A stretch of DNA of 64,000 bases from Vibrio hyugaensis (GCF_002906655.1 NZ_CP025795.1:1922001-1986000); one strand, 5' to 3'. Positions 36,199-45,767 are shown, counted from the first letter of the stretch. The notes: generated by a model not told the origin, from the letters alone. A program made the numbers and translations.

Positions 36199-36480
36199 AT
36201 GAAAATCGACAAAGTCGCGGGCGGTCATGTCCCACAAACTAAATTCCAGCAGGCGAGTAAAAAGCCAATCGACACCATCGCACAGAGCAAAATTAACGAG
36301 CCAGCATTCCAAGCGAACACTGCTGCGATCGATCGCGCTCAAGCAGAAATGAAGTCCCTGCCAGACGTAGACATGGCAAAGGTTGAGCAAATTCGTAATG
36401 CATTAGCACGTGGTGAACTGAGTCTAGATACCAAAGCATTATCCAAAGCAGTAATGCAATTTCACACCGGTCACGAGTAA
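36199..36480 (+). CDS. flgM: anti-sigma-28 factor FlgM
   Basis: A 93-residue protein starting MKIDKVAGGH at 36199, with GAGGA 7 nt upstream; two ATGs at 36178 and 36181 are in frame but lack a ribosome binding site. The C-terminal half carries the sigma-binding FlgM helix (DMAKVEQIRNALARGELSLD). In the flagellar pathway FlgM holds back the late sigma factor until it is exported through the hook. It sits between flgA and flgN, as in other lateral loci. Confidence 0.9.
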   Translation: MKIDKVAGGHVPQTKFQQASKKPIDTIAQSKINEPAFQANTAAIDRAQAEMKSLPDVDMAKVEQIRNALARGELSLDTKALSKAVMQFHTGHE

Positions 36481-36502
36481 CGCAGCGCATTAGGAGTCAT
36501 GC

Positions 36503-36940
36503 ATGGCAACGGCGGCATCACAGCATATTCAGCAGTTTGTTCGTTCTATTTCGGAAGACATCAAACTCTACCAGCAATTGTTGGGGCTGATTCAGCAGCA
36601 AAAAGCACTGTATTTGAAGTTCGATGGTGAGGCACTAAGCGAGAACATTCAAAAACAAATGCCGATTTTGAATCAGCTTGGTCGTTCTGCAAGTGAAAGA
36701 AGCCAGTTAATGCGTAAGCTCGGATTGCCTTGTAATGAGACCAGTGTGAATCGTATTTTCAATGCCTTGCCAGCCAAGATTGGTACGCAAGCGAGAAAAC
36801 AATGGACGCTGTTGGAATCCTTGGTGAAACAATGCCAACAGGACAATCAGAGCAATGGCCAAAGCTCTGCAGCGTTCCAAGAGTTAGTCAGTCAACTCAA
36901 ACAACCTGTGCAACACACTTATGAAGAGCGTTCGTTCTAA
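36503..36940 (+). CDS. flgN: flagellar export chaperone FlgN
   Basis: A 145-residue helical protein with GGAG at a proper distance from its ATG. The FlgN pattern is visible as FVRSISEDIKLYQQLLGLIQ and LYLKFDGEALSENIQKQMPI. It is the cytosolic chaperone for FlgK and FlgL. The last 20 nt overlap the start of the following transglycosylase gene, which suggests translational coupling. Confidence 0.88.
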   Translation: MATAASQHIQQFVRSISEDIKLYQQLLGLIQQQKALYLKFDGEALSENIQKQMPILNQLGRSASERSQLMRKLGLPCNETSVNRIFNALPAKIGTQARKQWTLLESLVKQCQQDNQSNGQSSAAFQELVSQLKQPVQHTYEERSF

Positions 36941-37664
36941 ACAACGATTCTCGCCTTGCCTGCAGAGTCTACCGCCATCCCGGTCGATTGCTGTGGGCTT
37001 TTTTGTTTTGTGCGTGATGTGCTTGTCTCCAATGACGATGGCCAAGCCGCATGAAGTCACTATCAATCAACAATATCAAGTGCTCGCGCCATATCAAACG
37101 CAAATTACCCAACGTCTCGATTCCGTTAGCCCGCTTCTCGAACATATTTTCAAACAGCTTAAGCAAAAGTCTTTGCCCGCCAACTTGGTGTTAGTGCCCA
37201 TGCTGGAATCATCCTACAACCCGAAAGCAGTCTCACACGCCAATGCCGCCGGTTTATGGCAACTGATTCCTGCTACAGCGACGCGCTTTGGCTTGCAAGT
37301 GAGCGATAAGCAAGACGAGCGCTTTGATACCAAAGCCAGCACTCAAGCCGCCATAAGATATTTAGAATTTCTGTATAACAAGTTTGATCAAGATATTGCG
37401 CTCACTCTGGCCGCTTACAACGCAGGTGAAGGTCGCGTTGCACGTGCCATCAAAAAAGCAGGCAGCCAAGATTTCACGGCACTTACTTTGCCGAAAGAGA
37501 CTCAGCAATACGTCAATCGCTTTTACGCGTTGGAACGTTTGGTGAACATACAGCAATTGCGTACCGATTCTTTCCAGCCATTACTTTTGTTTGCAAACCA
37601 TTCCACCATCTACGCCGAACCGCTTATAGACCTTAGTCGATTGCCCCCACTCGTGGAATTGTGA
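36921..37664 (+). CDS. SLT-type lytic transglycosylase in the flagellar locus
   Basis: A 247-residue protein with an N-terminal membrane or signal segment (SIAVGFFVLCVMCLSPMTMA) and a goose-lysozyme-like SLT domain: catalytic Glu in PMLESSYNPKAVSHANAAGL, then WQLIPATATRFGL and ALTLAAYNAGEGRV. It cleaves peptidoglycan glycan strands in the periplasm. Its overlap with flgN and the absence of a hydrolase domain in FlgJ suggest that it opens the wall for the lateral rod, like SltF of Rhodobacter. This pairing is inferred. Confidence 0.9.
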   Translation: MKSVRSKQRFSPCLQSLPPSRSIAVGFFVLCVMCLSPMTMAKPHEVTINQQYQVLAPYQTQITQRLDSVSPLLEHIFKQLKQKSLPANLVLVPMLESSYNPKAVSHANAAGLWQLIPATATRFGLQVSDKQDERFDTKASTQAAIRYLEFLYNKFDQDIALTLAAYNAGEGRVARAIKKAGSQDFTALTLPKETQQYVNRFYALERLVNIQQLRTDSFQPLLLFANHSTIYAEPLIDLSRLPPLVEL

Positions 37665-37875
37665 ACACTCTCACTAAATTCCACCAATGTTAGAAGCACG
37701 TAAAATTACAAGATCCTGTTCTGCCAATTTGCAAACTCGTGATCTCGATGCAAACGCGTGCATAAAAGTTACGGTAATGTATCTCAAAGATAAGAAAGAG
37801 CAGTGGTTTGCTGATAATTTACCAACTTGCACTTGTATATTGACTAGATATCCATCACATTACGTGTGCAAATAA

Positions 37876-38035
37876 AGTGAAAACCAATAGTTAGACCTAT
37901 TAATTATTTACACAACAAATATAAAGCCGCTATTGTTTTCACAGATTGATACAAAAAACAGAATATCAAGATGACGCTTCGCTTGCGCGTCTGGAATAAG
38001 TCCGGGTTCCGGGGGGGAGCTCGGACTTTTTTATT
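37876..38035 (+). ncRNA. candidate small RNA or flagellar 3' UTR
   Basis: An AT-rich stretch with no ORF, followed by a short GACGC/GCGTC hairpin (37973-37991) and a strong + strand terminator (37998-38032). A possible promoter (TTGTTT near 37934 and TACAAA downstream) would give an RNA of about 80-100 nt. Alternatively this is the 3' end of the flgA-M-N-transglycosylase transcript. No known Vibrio sRNA family is recognised. Confidence 0.35.
37998..38032 (+). terminator. Rho-independent terminator with G7 loop
   Basis: A 9-bp stem (37998-38006 with 38020-38028, one G-U) whose loop holds seven G residues is followed by TTTTTT on the + strand. There is no U-run on the - strand, so it ends rightward transcription. 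Confidence 0.8.
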
Positions 38036-38067
38036 GCTGGGAAGTTACAATTTTGATCTGAGGAGGG

Positions 38068-38586
38068 TTACAACAACTCTTTTGCGATAAGTTGTAGCAA
38101 GAAGGTTTCGCGTTCAATGCTCATGCCTTTCTTCGGACTTTCCGCCATCGTCTTTTCATTGTGCGCGATCGCGTCGTGAACATTCATCCAAACTGGGCGC
38201 ATGCCGTTCTTCACTTCGTAATCTTCATAAGCCGTTTCACCTAGCTCACGGTCAATTTTGCACGTGTAGCAATAAGACGTCATGTGCATCACATCGGCAT
38301 CGTCTTTGTACCAAGGACGAAATTCTTCGAAGATACCGTAAGGCTTGATGTTGTGAATGTTCTTCGCACCCGTTTCTTCTTCCAACTCACGAACCAAACC
38401 TGCAATCACATCCTCACCGTCATCGATGCCACCGCCAGGCAGGGTGTAATCGTGGTAACGCTCTGTGTAAAGAAGCAGGACATCTTCACCATCTAATACA
38501 ATGGCGCGCGCCGCATTGCGTTGGAAGATGATTTTGTCATCCAGATGTTCGATATCTGGGTGCGTGGTGGTTTTCAAATGTCTCAT
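38068..38586 (-). CDS. NUDIX hydrolase
   Basis: A 172-residue protein with a complete NUDIX box (GGIDDGEDVIAGLVRELEEE then TGA, about residues 52-74), including the REXXEE metal-binding core. It hydrolyses a nucleoside-diphosphate-linked compound; the substrate is unclear. It is cytosolic, a single gene, between the flagellar locus and a small lipoprotein gene. Confidence 0.9.
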   Translation of the reverse strand: MRHLKTTTHPDIEHLDDKIIFQRNAARAIVLDGEDVLLLYTERYHDYTLPGGGIDDGEDVIAGLVRELEEETGAKNIHNIKPYGIFEEFRPWYKDDADVMHMTSYCYTCKIDRELGETAYEDYEVKNGMRPVWMNVHDAIAHNEKTMAESPKKGMSIERETFLLQLIAKELL

Positions 38587-38814
38587 CGCAGATTCCGCTG
38601 TGAATGTTTTGCGCGCATACTACCGAAATTCATGCGCATTCCCAAGTTTCAATTTGAGCACGTCTGAAACAAATATAGGCGAACAGTGAGCAAATTCTAA
38701 AATTGCACAGAATTCCCTTACAAGCGTCGTGCTTTTAACAAACATAAGACAATATTTTTCTGAAACTCTCCTATAATCAACACACTACTCGTTAATCCCA
38801 TGCGGAGATCAAGA

Positions 38815-39075
38815 ATGAAAAAGACAACTTTAGTAACGGCAGTGGCAGCAGCGATGGTGTTGGCAGGTTGTTCAACTTATGAAGGTGCGACTCGCTCAAA
38901 TGAATACACATCAGCAGCAAACCCAGCAGCGGTATACTGCGTACAGCAAGGCGGCGAGCTAGATACAGTAACGGAAAATGGTGAACGCGTAACTTACTGC
39001 CAACTGTCTGAAAACGAGCGCTTTGAGCAGTGGGAATACTACCGCAACAACCACAAAGAAGATGGCGAGTCGTAA
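38815..39075 (+). CDS. DUF333-domain lipoprotein
   Basis: An 86-residue protein starting MKKTTLVTAVAAAMVLAGCS at 38815 with GGAG upstream; the lipobox is LAGC. The DUF333 pattern follows: NPAAVYCVQQGGELDTV near 41-57 and RVTYCQLSENERFEQWEY. The two Cys probably form a disulphide in the periplasm. Function unknown. A terminator lies 40 nt downstream. Confidence 0.88.
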   Translation: MKKTTLVTAVAAAMVLAGCSTYEGATRSNEYTSAANPAAVYCVQQGGELDTVTENGERVTYCQLSENERFEQWEYYRNNHKEDGES

Positions 39076-39117
39076 ACAACGTTAACATTTGCGCAATCTA
39101 AGATTACAATTTTATCA

Positions 39118-39147
39118 ACAAAGGAGCGTTAAGCTCCTTTTTGTTTA
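39118..39147 (+). terminator. terminator of the DUF333 lipoprotein gene
   Basis: An AAAGGAGC/GCTCCTTT stem with a GTTAA loop is followed by a T-run, about 45 nt after the stop. Confidence 0.85.
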
Positions 39148-39336
39148 CCGTAAATTTCCCTACATTCTGATACTTAGCCCTTTATCCACCAGCCTTACCG
39201 CATAGCGATACGATATCGAACGGCGTTTTATTCTGACATTTCCCTGACATTACTTTCCAAGTGGTCAATAAAATCCCTTGCACACATCACGAAATTTCAC
39301 GTTTTTTCCACATTTTTATCGGAGCGGGTGGTCAGG

Positions 39337-39996
39337 ATGAAAACAAATACTGTTAAGCAGGCCGAATCGGCACAAACGAACGTCATTACAGAAGAATCAA
39401 AACGCATCATCTATAAGTCGATGCTAAGTGCACTCACCATTGTTGCCATCAGTATTTTAGTCAACCTAAGTATCCGAGTGGACTACGTTTTATTAGGTTC
39501 TTCATTGGGCGAAACCTCTATTACTGAAACACTGCAATTGATCATGCTGGCGGTTGCATCTTGGTCTTTCTTCCGCATGTCTAAACAAGAGACTCATGTC
39601 TCACATGCCGCGATACTTATTTCAGGCTTTTTTGCGGTATTGATGATCCGTGAAATGGATTACTGGTTTGACATGATCCACCACGGTTCTTGGGTCTTTC
39701 CTGCCCTTGCGTTAGCGGCACTGGCTTGTGCGAAAGCGTACCAAGGTGGTAAAGGCACCGTGAACGAAATGGCAACCATTCTACAATCACCTTACATGAA
39801 GCTACTTATCGGCTCAGTGATCTTGTTGTTGGTGTTCTCTCGCCTATACGGCATGGGCAGCTTCTGGCAACACGTAATGGGCGAGCACTACGTACGCGAT
39901 GTGAAAAACATCTCAGAAGAAGGCATGGAGCTGTTGTGTTACAGCCTAATCGCGCTGAGTGCGGTACGCACACGTCGCGAACTTAAGCGTCAGTAA
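39337..39996 (+). CDS. hypothetical inner-membrane protein
   Basis: About 219 residues from ATG 39337; a GTG at 39328, with GGAG close upstream, is the other possible start. Five hydrophobic segments are seen (near 30-50, 70-85, 95-115, 125-140 and 150-175), with a soluble basic end (SAVRTRRELKRQ). The family is not recognised. It converges with the YdcF-like gene, the two stops 15 nt apart. Confidence 0.75.
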   Translation: MKTNTVKQAESAQTNVITEESKRIIYKSMLSALTIVAISILVNLSIRVDYVLLGSSLGETSITETLQLIMLAVASWSFFRMSKQETHVSHAAILISGFFAVLMIREMDYWFDMIHHGSWVFPALALAALACAKAYQGGKGTVNEMATILQSPYMKLLIGSVILLLVFSRLYGMGSFWQHVMGEHYVRDVKNISEEGMELLCYSLIALSAVRTRRELKRQ

Positions 39997-40011
39997 GTTG
40001 AAGTTGCTTAA

Positions 40012-40848
40012 CTAGCCATTCGCTTCGGGGTCAAATTGCAGATTCAACGCCGTTAATATCGGATGAAATACTGCCAACGCTTGCTCTGCTGCAACCACTG
40101 AATCATCAAAGGCCGTCATTTCGATGGCCTTTTTCATCTCTGCAATTAGCTCTCGCACTTCAGGCTCTAAATCGAGCGCTTGAAGCTTTTCTATCGCACT
40201 AAGACCAATGGCTAAAGGCTTTGCTCGTACCTCAGCGAGATCACGTTCAAAGGCTCCACGCTTAACTCCCTCGAGATACACGCGGTAAGTCGTGAGTTCA
40301 TCAAACAACAAAAATGCTTCCGCTAAAACGCCTGTATTGGGGTAAGGCACACTCACATGATGCGAGAGATCGAGTGGAATATTGAGCTTTACCCCCATGT
40401 CCGCACAGCGCGACTTCAAGACGCGCAATAAGCCCTGTTCATCCATTAAGGTTTGAATCTCGATGATGCGCTCTAGGTGATAGTCATTGGAGAGTAATGT
40501 GACTTCGATGGTTTGCCCTGCCTCGCAAAGACCACTTCTCAATAATTCCGCAGCAGCATTTTGCATGTTCTGCACCGTATTGAGTGAACGATTCTCGATA
40601 ATGACCTGCTGCTCAGGAAAATCGATTTCCCTAGTCTTGGCTAACTGGCAAAAGTAGCGGTACATCGCATCCGCTTCTGAGTCGGTTTGTCCTTGAGTCA
40701 CACCGCCACAAAAAACCAAGGCAGTCGTCTCAAAGCAAAATTCGTTTAAAACGTTCAACAGCGCTTCCACGCGTGATCGGCCTTCAGCACTCAACTGATC
40801 GTGCACTAAGCGCTTACCTAGAATGATCACTACCTTGTTTAACTTCAT
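40012..40848 (-). CDS. YdcF/ElyC-like DUF218 family protein
   Basis: A 278-residue protein with the DUF218 pattern: KVVIILGKRLVHDQLSAEGR at the N-terminus, LVFCGGVTQGQTDSEADAMY near 65-84 and IIENRSLNTVQNMQNAAAEL near 104-123. It lacks the N-terminal membrane segments of SanA/ElyC, so it is probably cytosolic, like YdcF. The C-terminal 100 residues are an extra helical part. The ligand is unknown. Confidence 0.8.
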   Translation of the reverse strand: MKLNKVVIILGKRLVHDQLSAEGRSRVEALLNVLNEFCFETTALVFCGGVTQGQTDSEADAMYRYFCQLAKTREIDFPEQQVIIENRSLNTVQNMQNAAAELLRSGLCEAGQTIEVTLLSNDYHLERIIEIQTLMDEQGLLRVLKSRCADMGVKLNIPLDLSHHVSVPYPNTGVLAEAFLLFDELTTYRVYLEGVKRGAFERDLAEVRAKPLAIGLSAIEKLQALDLEPEVRELIAEMKKAIEMTAFDDSVVAAEQALAVFHPILTALNLQFDPEANG

Positions 40849-40992
40849 TACCCAGATCTCAATTACTCATACTTTAGCGAACAATTTGTATACAAAAATT
40901 TGCTTTGCCAATACTCTTTCAGGCATTAACATCTAATTAACAATGTCGTTCTAGAGACCTGAACAAAGGTCCGCAGAGAAAGGAAGTCAATT

Positions 40993-42363
40993 ATGCTGTC
41001 GATTTTCGATATTTTTAAGGTCGGTGTCGGTCCATCCAGTTCCCACACCAATGGCCCAATGCTCGCAGGTTACCATTTCACTCAATTACTTAGCGACTCT
41101 ATGGCGAAAGTGCACAAGGTGCAAGTTGACCTTTACGGTTCTTTATCGCTGACTGGCAAAGGCCACCATACAGACCGTGCCACCGTCCTTGGTTTGATGG
41201 GCAATAAGCCCGATACCATTAAAATGACCAGTGCCAAAAGTGCACTGCAACATACCATTGAACATGGCACCCTCTCAGTCGCAGGTGTTCATGAAATCGT
41301 GTTTAGCTATGAGCACGATATCGTCTTCCACAGTGATAACCTTCCCCTTCATGAAAATGGCATGACCATCACGGCTTATGATGCTGCTGGTGATCAGGTG
41401 GCGTTTGAAACTTACTATTCTATCGGTGGTGGCTTTATTGCAACCGCTGCCGAGTTGGAAAATGGCAGTACCGAAGCGGAAGTACAGGTACCTTACCCAT
41501 TCAAATCCGCCGATGAAATGCTAGAAAAAGCCGAGCAAAACGGATTCAGTTTAGGTGGAATGATTCTGCAAAATGAACGCACTTTCCGTGAGCAGGAAGA
41601 GATCGATCAAAAAGCCGAACAGATCTGGAAAGTGATGTCGCTCTGCATGCAACGAGGCTTTGATACCGAAGGGATTCTCGAAGGCGGGTTGAACGTAACG
41701 CGCCGAGCGCCAAACCTACTCAAAAAACTCGAAGCCAATGCGGCAGTAGAGAACGATCCAATGGAGATCATGGATTGGATTAACCTGTTTGCTTTCGCAG
41801 TAAGTGAAGAGAACGCCGCAGGTGGTCAGGTAGTGACGTCGCCAACCAACGGTGCTGCTGGTGTTATTCCCGCCGTGCTTATGTACTACCATCGCTTCAT
41901 TAAAGAGCTCGATAACAAGCAACTGAAAGACTTCTTAGCCGTGGCGGGGGCAATTGGCATCTTGTACAAAACCAACGCTTCCATCTCAGGAGCAGAAGTC
42001 GGATGCCAAGGCGAAGTCGGCGTATCTTCTTCGATGGCGGCCGCAGGCTTAACGGCACTGCGTGGAGGCAGCAATGAGCAAATCTGTATTGCCGCAGAGA
42101 TCGCCATGGAGCATTCACTTGGCATGACTTGTGACCCAATAGGCGGTCTAGTTCAGGTGCCGTGTATTGAGCGAAACGCGATGGGCGCGATGAAGGCCAT
42201 TAACGCATCACGCATGGCACTGAAACGCACCAGCAAATGCCTTATTTCATTAGATAAAGTTATCGAAACCATGTACCAGACGGGCAAAGACATGAATAAG
42301 AAATATCGTGAGACATCACTTGGTGGACTCGCGGTGATTCATATGGCCCCACCATGCGAATAG
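40993..42363 (+). CDS. L-serine ammonia-lyase (iron-sulphur type)
   Basis: A 456-residue single-chain L-serine dehydratase with the N-terminal beta-domain signature VGPSSSHTNGPMLAG and cluster cysteines in GCQGEVG, MTCDPIGG and PCIERN in the C-terminal alpha domain. It converts L-serine to pyruvate and ammonia in the cytosol with a 4Fe-4S cluster. Whether it equals SdaA or SdaB of E. coli cannot be said. It has its own downstream hairpin and a transporter gene beyond. Confidence 0.94.
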   Translation: MLSIFDIFKVGVGPSSSHTNGPMLAGYHFTQLLSDSMAKVHKVQVDLYGSLSLTGKGHHTDRATVLGLMGNKPDTIKMTSAKSALQHTIEHGTLSVAGVHEIVFSYEHDIVFHSDNLPLHENGMTITAYDAAGDQVAFETYYSIGGGFIATAAELENGSTEAEVQVPYPFKSADEMLEKAEQNGFSLGGMILQNERTFREQEEIDQKAEQIWKVMSLCMQRGFDTEGILEGGLNVTRRAPNLLKKLEANAAVENDPMEIMDWINLFAFAVSEENAAGGQVVTSPTNGAAGVIPAVLMYYHRFIKELDNKQLKDFLAVAGAIGILYKTNASISGAEVGCQGEVGVSSSMAAAGLTALRGGSNEQICIAAEIAMEHSLGMTCDPIGGLVQVPCIERNAMGAMKAINASRMALKRTSKCLISLDKVIETMYQTGKDMNKKYRETSLGGLAVIHMAPPCE

Positions 42364-42736
42364 CATACTTTATATCAGTTATTGCTAATTAATATTTTTC
42401 ATTGTTGGCGGACAAAATTCCGCCAACGCCTGTTTTCTTATCAAAAACCACCTTATTTACTCAAACTCTCCCGTCTGTTTATTATTTCAACGACTTTTCA
42501 AAACCTTAAAAACCATATGAGAACAATCATCTTATAAATTGTTACTTTTTGGTCATTTATTCACATAATTTCTAGTTGATCTAGAACAACACATTAGTGA
42601 GGCAAACGTTTCGCATTAGAAATTTTAGTGCATTAAATTCAGTTTATGCGACAATTGTTTCAATATGTAACATAGCGTTTAAGTAACATTTAACAGAAAT
42701 AATAACTACCTTTCTCGCAATAGTGAGTATTTAATT
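42364..42736. other. intergenic region with hairpin and dyad
   Basis: A hairpin at 42404-42427 (9-bp perfect stem, CAAAAT loop) probably terminates the serine deaminase gene. A TTCTAG-N5-CTAGAA dyad at 42570-42586 lies 150 nt before the transporter gene and could be an operator. The rest is AT-rich without ORFs. Confidence 0.5.
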
Positions 42737-44212
42737 ATGTGGAATAAACTAAATAAATCTATGATGTTCTGCCAAATGATGTTTGGCTTATCATTTTATG
42801 GCGTGTTAGTCAGTCTGACGCGTTTTTTCTTAGAGGATCTGAATTACAACGAAGCTGATACCATGATGATCGTGGGTGCCTTTTCGGCGATTGGCCCTCT
42901 ATTTGCGATTGCTGGCGGCTTTATCGCTGACAAATTTTTAGGTGCTTACCGCTCTCTATCGATTGCCTTCTTAGCATTCGCATCTGGCTATGTACTGCTT
43001 GTTCTTGGTGCTTCGGCAACCAACGTACCGCTTTCCATGTGTGGTATCGCATTGGCAAGTTACGGCCGTGGTTTAATGTCTCCTTCTTACCCTAGCTTGT
43101 ACAAACGTACCTTTAAGTCGCAAGAAGACTTCGAGAAAGGCTACCCAATTAACTACTCAGTGAACAACGTGGGCGCTTTCCTAGGCCAATACTTGTTCCC
43201 TATGATTGTGCTTATCATCGGCTTTAATGGTGGTTTCACTATTTCAGCAGTGATGGCTGGCGCAGCATTGGTGATGCTACTTGTGTTCCGCAAAGGCTTG
43301 GTTGGCGTTGCTTCTGATCTGGATCGTCAAAGCGTAAGCATGAAGAACTGGATCTTCTTCGCCATTATCTCTGCGGCGATGATTGCACTGGTATTCTTCA
43401 TGTTCTCTAACATGGATATCGGTCAAAACATCGTTTACGCTATCGGCGGTGCAGCGATTCTTTACTTTGTTTCTTTGATGTTGAAAGCAAGCAAAGCGGA
43501 ATCATTGAAGATGGGTACTATCCTTATCGTTACCTTCCTAACCACGTGTTTCTTCGTTTACTACGGTCAAATGATGACTTCAATGAACATGGTAGCGATT
43601 AACACTCTGAAAGGCTCTCTATTTGGCTTCATCCCTCTAGAGCCTGAAGCAGCAATGGCGATGAACCCACTATGGTGTATGGTTGGTGGCCCTATCGTTG
43701 CTGGCTTCTTTGGCATGCTAGAAAAACGTGATATTCACCTATCAACCGCGACTAAGATTGCATTGGCATTCGTGCTAACCGCTATCGCATTCGGCATCCT
43801 AACGTTCGCGGTAACGACTGTTGGCGAAGACGTTATCATCATGCCTGAAATCTTCCTAGCGATTCACTTCTTCCAAGCAATTGCGGAAGTTATCGTAGGT
43901 TCAATGGTAGTTGCGTTCATTCTATCTGTGGCGCCTAAGCACATCGAAAACTTCTCAGTAAGCTTGTTCTCTGTAGCAATCGCACTGAGTGGTATCGTTG
44001 GTGCTGCATTCTCGACTTCTATCGCACTAGAGAAAGGCCAAGAGATCACCCAAGAGATCGTACAACACGTTTACGGCGAATACTTCCAACTGCTGACTAT
44101 CCTAGCGGTTGTGATGGTTGCGATTGCCTTGGGCGCGTCATTCATCATTCGTAAGATGCTTGAAGCAGCAAAACAAAGTGAAGCTGAATTGGAAGTGGTT
44201 GAGCAAAACTAA
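42737..44212 (+). CDS. POT/MFS-type transporter
   Basis: A 491-residue protein with about 12-14 membrane segments. The N-terminal half carries GGFIADKFLGAYRSLSIAF near 57-75, the POT/PTR2-type MFS signature, and GRGLMSPSYPSLY near 111. It probably imports peptides or amino-acid-like compounds with protons. The position after L-serine deaminase suggests, but does not prove, a link to serine or peptide use. A terminator follows. Confidence 0.82.
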   Translation: MWNKLNKSMMFCQMMFGLSFYGVLVSLTRFFLEDLNYNEADTMMIVGAFSAIGPLFAIAGGFIADKFLGAYRSLSIAFLAFASGYVLLVLGASATNVPLSMCGIALASYGRGLMSPSYPSLYKRTFKSQEDFEKGYPINYSVNNVGAFLGQYLFPMIVLIIGFNGGFTISAVMAGAALVMLLVFRKGLVGVASDLDRQSVSMKNWIFFAIISAAMIALVFFMFSNMDIGQNIVYAIGGAAILYFVSLMLKASKAESLKMGTILIVTFLTTCFFVYYGQMMTSMNMVAINTLKGSLFGFIPLEPEAAMAMNPLWCMVGGPIVAGFFGMLEKRDIHLSTATKIALAFVLTAIAFGILTFAVTTVGEDVIIMPEIFLAIHFFQAIAEVIVGSMVVAFILSVAPKHIENFSVSLFSVAIALSGIVGAAFSTSIALEKGQEITQEIVQHVYGEYFQLLTILAVVMVAIALGASFIIRKMLEAAKQSEAELEVVEQN

Positions 44213-44232
44213 TTCTCTCTCAGCAGCAAACG

Positions 44233-44264
44233 AAAAACGGAAGCCAAGCGGCTTCCGTTTTTTT
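44233..44264 (+). terminator. terminator of the POT/MFS gene
   Basis: A 13-bp stem including the flanking A and T runs (44233-44245 with 44250-44262) has an AAGC loop and ends in a T-run. It may also serve the convergent mntH gene. Confidence 0.9.
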
Positions 44265-44294
44265 TATCGACAAAGAAGAAGGATAGAGAAATCA

Positions 44295-45566
44295 TTAAGC
44301 GGTTAAAGTAACCATCAGATAACCGTTGAGTGCGAGTACTAAAGTAACGATAACCATACCGACATAAGAGACCCATTTGTTATTTTTGAACTCACCCATC
44401 AAGCGTTCGCTGTTGGTAAAGATAAGCAATGGGATAATCGCCAACGCAATACCAAAGCTCAACACCACTTGGCTCATCACCAAGATATCGGTGGTGTTCA
44501 TGCCTAAACCAATCACCACAAACGAAGGTGCCATAGTAATAAAGCGTCGTACCCACATTGGAATAGAGAAGCGGACAAAGCCTTGCATCACCACCTGACC
44601 AGCCATTGTGCCAACAACGGTAGAAGACAAGCCTGAAGCAATCAACGAAACACCAAACAACACAGATGCGGCTTTACCTACCAATGGCGTTAGCGTCATG
44701 TACGCTGTTTCAATTTCCGCCACATGTTGGTTGCCTGAGTAATGGAACACGGCAGCAGCCATCGCCACAATTGCGATATTCACAAAGCCTGCAATTACCA
44801 TCGCAATCAACACATCAAAGCGAGTGGTGCGAAGGCGAGTTTTGGTGCTTTCGCCATAGCTGTTTTTGAACAGTGCAGAATGAAGATAAATCACGTGAGG
44901 CATTACAGTCGCGCCTAGAATACCCGCAGCAAGATAGATTTGATGTGAATCCGTAAAGGTTGGAGTCAGCAGACCTTTCACCATTTCACCGCCCGCAGGA
45001 TGCGCAAAAAACAGTTCAGCAATGTAGATAACCGCCACCAACATCAAAAGTGAACCAATCACGACCTCTAGTGGTTTTTGACCTTTCTGGTTAAGCATCA
45101 AAATCATCACGGTTGCTACCGCAGTGATCATCGCACCTTCCATTAAGCTAATTCCAAACACCAACTGAAAGCCGACTGCTGCACCGATAAACTCGGCAAG
45201 ATCTGTCGCTATCGCGATGATTTCAGCTTGGATCCAGTAGAAGCCCACCGCCCATTTATTTGGTAAGTGGTCACGTAGATGCTCTGCTAGGTTTTTGCCT
45301 GTGACGATACCTAGCTTGGCGGATAAATACTGAATCAACATCGCCATTAGGTTTGCCCATAGCACTACCCAAAGTAGCTGGTAACCAAATGAAGATCCTG
45401 ATTCAATATTTGTCGCAAAGTTGCCTGGGTCGATGTAACCAATCGCCGCAATAAACGCCGGGCCTAACATCAGCATTTTGCGTTTGATTTTATTGAATGC
45501 CGAAACTTTTGATGTTGTGGCGGCATCTAAATGTATGGATGCATTATTTATCGATACATTACTCAT
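44295..45566 (-). CDS. mntH: Nramp-family Mn2+/metal transporter MntH
   Basis: A 423-residue protein with 11 membrane segments. The metal-site motifs are both present: [15 protein letters not shown] in the first segment and [16 protein letters not shown] in the sixth. The family imports Mn2+ (and Fe2+) with protons at the inner membrane. A Fur-box-like sequence lies 46 nt upstream of the start, so iron control is likely. No MntR site was recognised. Confidence 0.93.
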   Translation of the reverse strand: MSNVSINNASIHLDAATTSKVSAFNKIKRKMLMLGPAFIAAIGYIDPGNFATNIESGSSFGYQLLWVVLWANLMAMLIQYLSAKLGIVTGKNLAEHLRDHLPNKWAVGFYWIQAEIIAIATDLAEFIGAAVGFQLVFGISLMEGAMITAVATVMILMLNQKGQKPLEVVIGSLLMLVAVIYIAELFFAHPAGGEMVKGLLTPTFTDSHQIYLAAGILGATVMPHVIYLHSALFKNSYGESTKTRLRTTRFDVLIAMVIAGFVNIAIVAMAAAVFHYSGNQHVAEIETAYMTLTPLVGKAASVLFGVSLIASGLSSTVVGTMAGQVVMQGFVRFSIPMWVRRFITMAPSFVVIGLGMNTTDILVMSQVVLSFGIALAIIPLLIFTNSERLMGEFKNNKWVSYVGMVIVTLVLALNGYLMVTLTA

Positions 45567-45611
45567 GACGATATTCCTCTCTAGTCGATGAGAAGAATCA
45601 TACGCCCACCC

Positions 45612-45633
45612 AAATGAGAATCAATATCATTTG
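45612..45633. promoter_or_regulatory. candidate Fur box upstream of mntH
   Basis: AAATGAGAATCAATATCATT is a near-palindrome resembling the Fur consensus GATAATGATAATCATTATC. It lies 46 nt before the mntH start, over the likely promoter. Confidence 0.6.
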
Positions 45634-45742
45634 AGTGCGCAAAAATGGTAATTAAGATTTCAACAATTAATTTTTAATTATCGATAAACAAAAACTATCA
45701 AAACCCTTCTGTTGAATTTGGCTTGCCATCGACCAAAAACAA

Positions 45743-45767
45743 CAATGCCGCGTTAGACGCGGCATTG
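45743..45767 (-). terminator. terminator of the small periplasmic protein gene
   Basis: An 11-bp perfect stem (45743-45753 with 45757-45767) and TAG loop; on the - strand a T-rich tract (TTGTTTTTGG) follows. Confidence 0.75.

Noticed and set aside
24917..37664. Polar flagellar locus
   Set aside because: No cheV/cheR, compact FlgK/FlgL, FlgJ without hydrolase domain, and a flgA-M-N arm diverging from flgB fit the lateral system better.
37687..37875. 62-residue + strand frame after the transglycosylase gene
   Set aside because: No ribosome binding site, scattered Cys and no plausible domain.
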